A stretch of DNA of 64,000 bases, taken from positions 5,547,986 through 5,611,985 of the forward strand of contig CAXXSX010000002.1 of the NCBI GenBank assembly GCA_963677165.2, read 5' to 3'. Shown piece after piece: positions 62,924 through 64,000 of the stretch (the first letter of the stretch is position 1; each line of letters starts with the position of its first letter). The DNA is from JAFGXT01 sp963677165. Its GTDB lineage: Bacteria; Verrucomicrobiota; Lentisphaeria; Victivallales; SZUA-371. The notes beneath the pieces were generated by a model. That model had not been told where the DNA came from. It saw only the letters and a program-made list of their open reading frames with translations, and made no database searches. The position numbers were made by a program, and so were the translations under genes.

Positions 62924-64000
62924 TCACTCCTCTAAAAACCGGTAATTAACAATTCTAAACTTTTTAGTCACACTGTCATAGCTTACCGTGACAAGAAGTT
63001 TTTGTTCACCTGTTATCTCATCACCATATTGATCATAAGTTCCCTTTTGAATGCTTATTCCGGTTTCAGAAATTGATGTATTATCTGCCTTTCCATCTCC
63101 ATCAAGATCTTCACCAAAAGTTGTTTCACTTGCAGTTCCAATGATTCCATCTCCATCAAGATCTTTGGAGATAGTAATTGGAGTACTCGGTCCCGCATCT
63201 TTTATAGACTGAGCAATTGCAATTATTGTATAAACACTAGATTCTTTTTCAGCTTTGGTCAGGTTAATAAACTTACCAATAATTTCTTCCTGAAGGGCAT
63301 CACTGGGATTAATCCCCAATCCACTAAAACTATTAAGAATGGATAATGAAGCAATCTGAGCACGAGACAAAAATTGATGTGGAGTTGTCCCGCCTCGGTA
63401 AGTATAAAATGCGTCTCTGATGGAATTTGCATTTGCTTTACTTATAAACGAATCAGAAGTCGTTCCTCCAGGAGCAGCATAACCGGTTCCATAGCGAATA
63501 TTATAAAATAACGCCCTAAACACATTATCACTTGTATCTTTTGTATTATTATTATCACTGTTAATGTTTATTTTACCATAAACTTGTTTTCTTGCAGTCA
63601 TCTTGACTTGATCCAATATTTCAGCATCCCCTCCTACTGTAGAATATGCCGGAGTGGTTGTTGCAGATGTGTAAGCCGAACCACTTGTACTCGATAGAGA
63701 TGCACTTGTCGAATAAGTTAAATCACTGTCATAATAATTCAAATTAATCGTTTCCCAAGCAGCACCCCTATGAACTGCTCCAAGTTCCCAAGGTGATTCA
63801 ATAGGGCCATTCCGAATATAAGCAGTAGAAATACCAGCAGGAAAACTACTCAAATCTTCGTCATCATTCGAAGTATCACTCAATGTCGAACTAGGCCGCG
63901 AAGCACTGGAGCCCGCCAATATCTGACTAGTAGAAATATAGCCGCCATCAGTAAGTGCAGTATAACTAGAGGTGATATCAGTAGTTGTAGTAAAGTTTGA
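62924..64000 (-). CDS. Exported or surface protein, partial (5' end outside window)
   Basis: The minus-strand frame is open from the window edge to 62924 (358 codons visible), so the N-terminus is missing. Ser/Thr-rich first part, then STAYIRNGPIESPWELGAVHRG, reminiscent of PilX-like or pseudopilin-associated proteins of this phylum, a weak impression. Near the C-terminus two EF-hand or TSP3-like acidic loops, DLDGDGIIG and DLDGDGKAD, could bind calcium. Followed four bases later by a small exported protein gene. A candidate pilus or adhesin component. Confidence 0.6.
   Translation of the reverse strand, partial: SNFTTTTDITSSYTALTDGGYISTSQILAGSSASRPSSTLSDTSNDDEDLSSFPAGISTAYIRNGPIESPWELGAVHRGAAWETINLNYYDSDLTYSTSASLSSTSGSAYTSATTTPAYSTVGGDAEILDQVKMTARKQVYGKININSDNNNTKDTSDNVFRALFYNIRYGTGYAAPGGTTSDSFISKANANSIRDAFYTYRGGTTPHQFLSRAQIASLSILNSFSGLGINPSDALQEEIIGKFINLTKAEKESSVYTIIAIAQSIKDAGPSTPITISKDLDGDGIIGTASETTFGEDLDGDGKADNTSISETGISIQKGTYDQYGDEITGEQKLLVTVSYDSVTKKFRIVNYRFLEE

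Overview
The window most likely comes from a Lentisphaerota (Victivallales-like) bacterium, or a close relative in the Planctomycetota-Verrucomicrobiota group. This is inferred from gene content only, since there is no rRNA gene. The evidence is a pseudopilin with the FTLIELLVVIAIIAIL signature, an ECF sigma factor next to a Ser/Thr kinase, many LacI/AraC/GntR regulators beside large glycoside hydrolases, a long-form GlyA, and anaerobic genes (class I hybrid cluster protein, FeoAB). No plasmid, phage, CRISPR array or tRNA was recognised.

Layout. 1-5.4 kb: a Gfo/Idh/MocA dehydrogenase (cut by the window start) with a sugar isomerase-like gene, then a large putative glycosidase divergent from an AraC regulator. 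5.4-9.6 kb: a P3A-type proton ATPase, the GTPase EngB and an unknown 171-residue protein. 9.6-10.5 kb: a gene-poor stretch with repeats. 10.5-13.3 kb: an isolated ketol-acid reductoisomerase, an FCD-type GntR regulator and a lipoprotein acetolactate decarboxylase. 13.6-16.6 kb: a nitrosative/redox stress operon (Rrf2 regulator, ferredoxin, Hcp) with a visible promoter and operator. 16.7-21 kb: a LacI regulator and an iron-uptake operon (FeoA, FeoA, FeoB, Cys-rich small membrane protein) carrying two copies of a DtxR-like box. 21-28 kb: a polytopic GT-C-like membrane protein, a mutarotase-like protein, TyrS, a Ser/Thr kinase convergent with an ECF sigma factor, and a small secreted Spy-like protein.

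28-40.7 kb is a carbohydrate region: a ROK kinase-SIS isomerase fusion translationally coupled to a GH2 beta-mannosidase, a LacI regulator, a LarA-like nickel racemase, an AraC regulator divergent from a 1301-residue GH2 protein, and a D-2-hydroxyacid dehydrogenase with a Cys-rich tail. 40.7-48.2 kb is a regulator-first minus-strand operon: a GntR/LacI hybrid regulator, a pseudopilin and two very large paralogous exported proteins of unknown function. 48.3-52.3 kb: a GT-C-like membrane protein, GmhB, an endonuclease III-like glycosylase, a HAD phosphatase and an Smr-domain protein. 52.4-57.5 kb: a tight operon of a STAS protein, a transmembrane PP2C phosphatase fused to an HATPase domain, a DUF2156-type protein and an alpha/beta hydrolase. 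57.5-60.8 kb: an FGGY sugar kinase and glyA behind a ZTP (pfl) riboswitch. 60.8-64 kb: interspersed repeats, a short-chain dehydrogenase and two genes for exported proteins, the last cut by the window end.

The most unusual items are the two-gene family of giant exported proteins with their pseudopilin and hybrid regulator; the partner-switching operon ending in a DUF2156 protein with a CDF-like C-terminal domain; the ROK-SIS fusion; the membrane-anchored acetolactate decarboxylase near an orphan IlvC; and a family of ~125-bp inverted-repeat elements plus hairpin repeats shared between distant intergenic regions.
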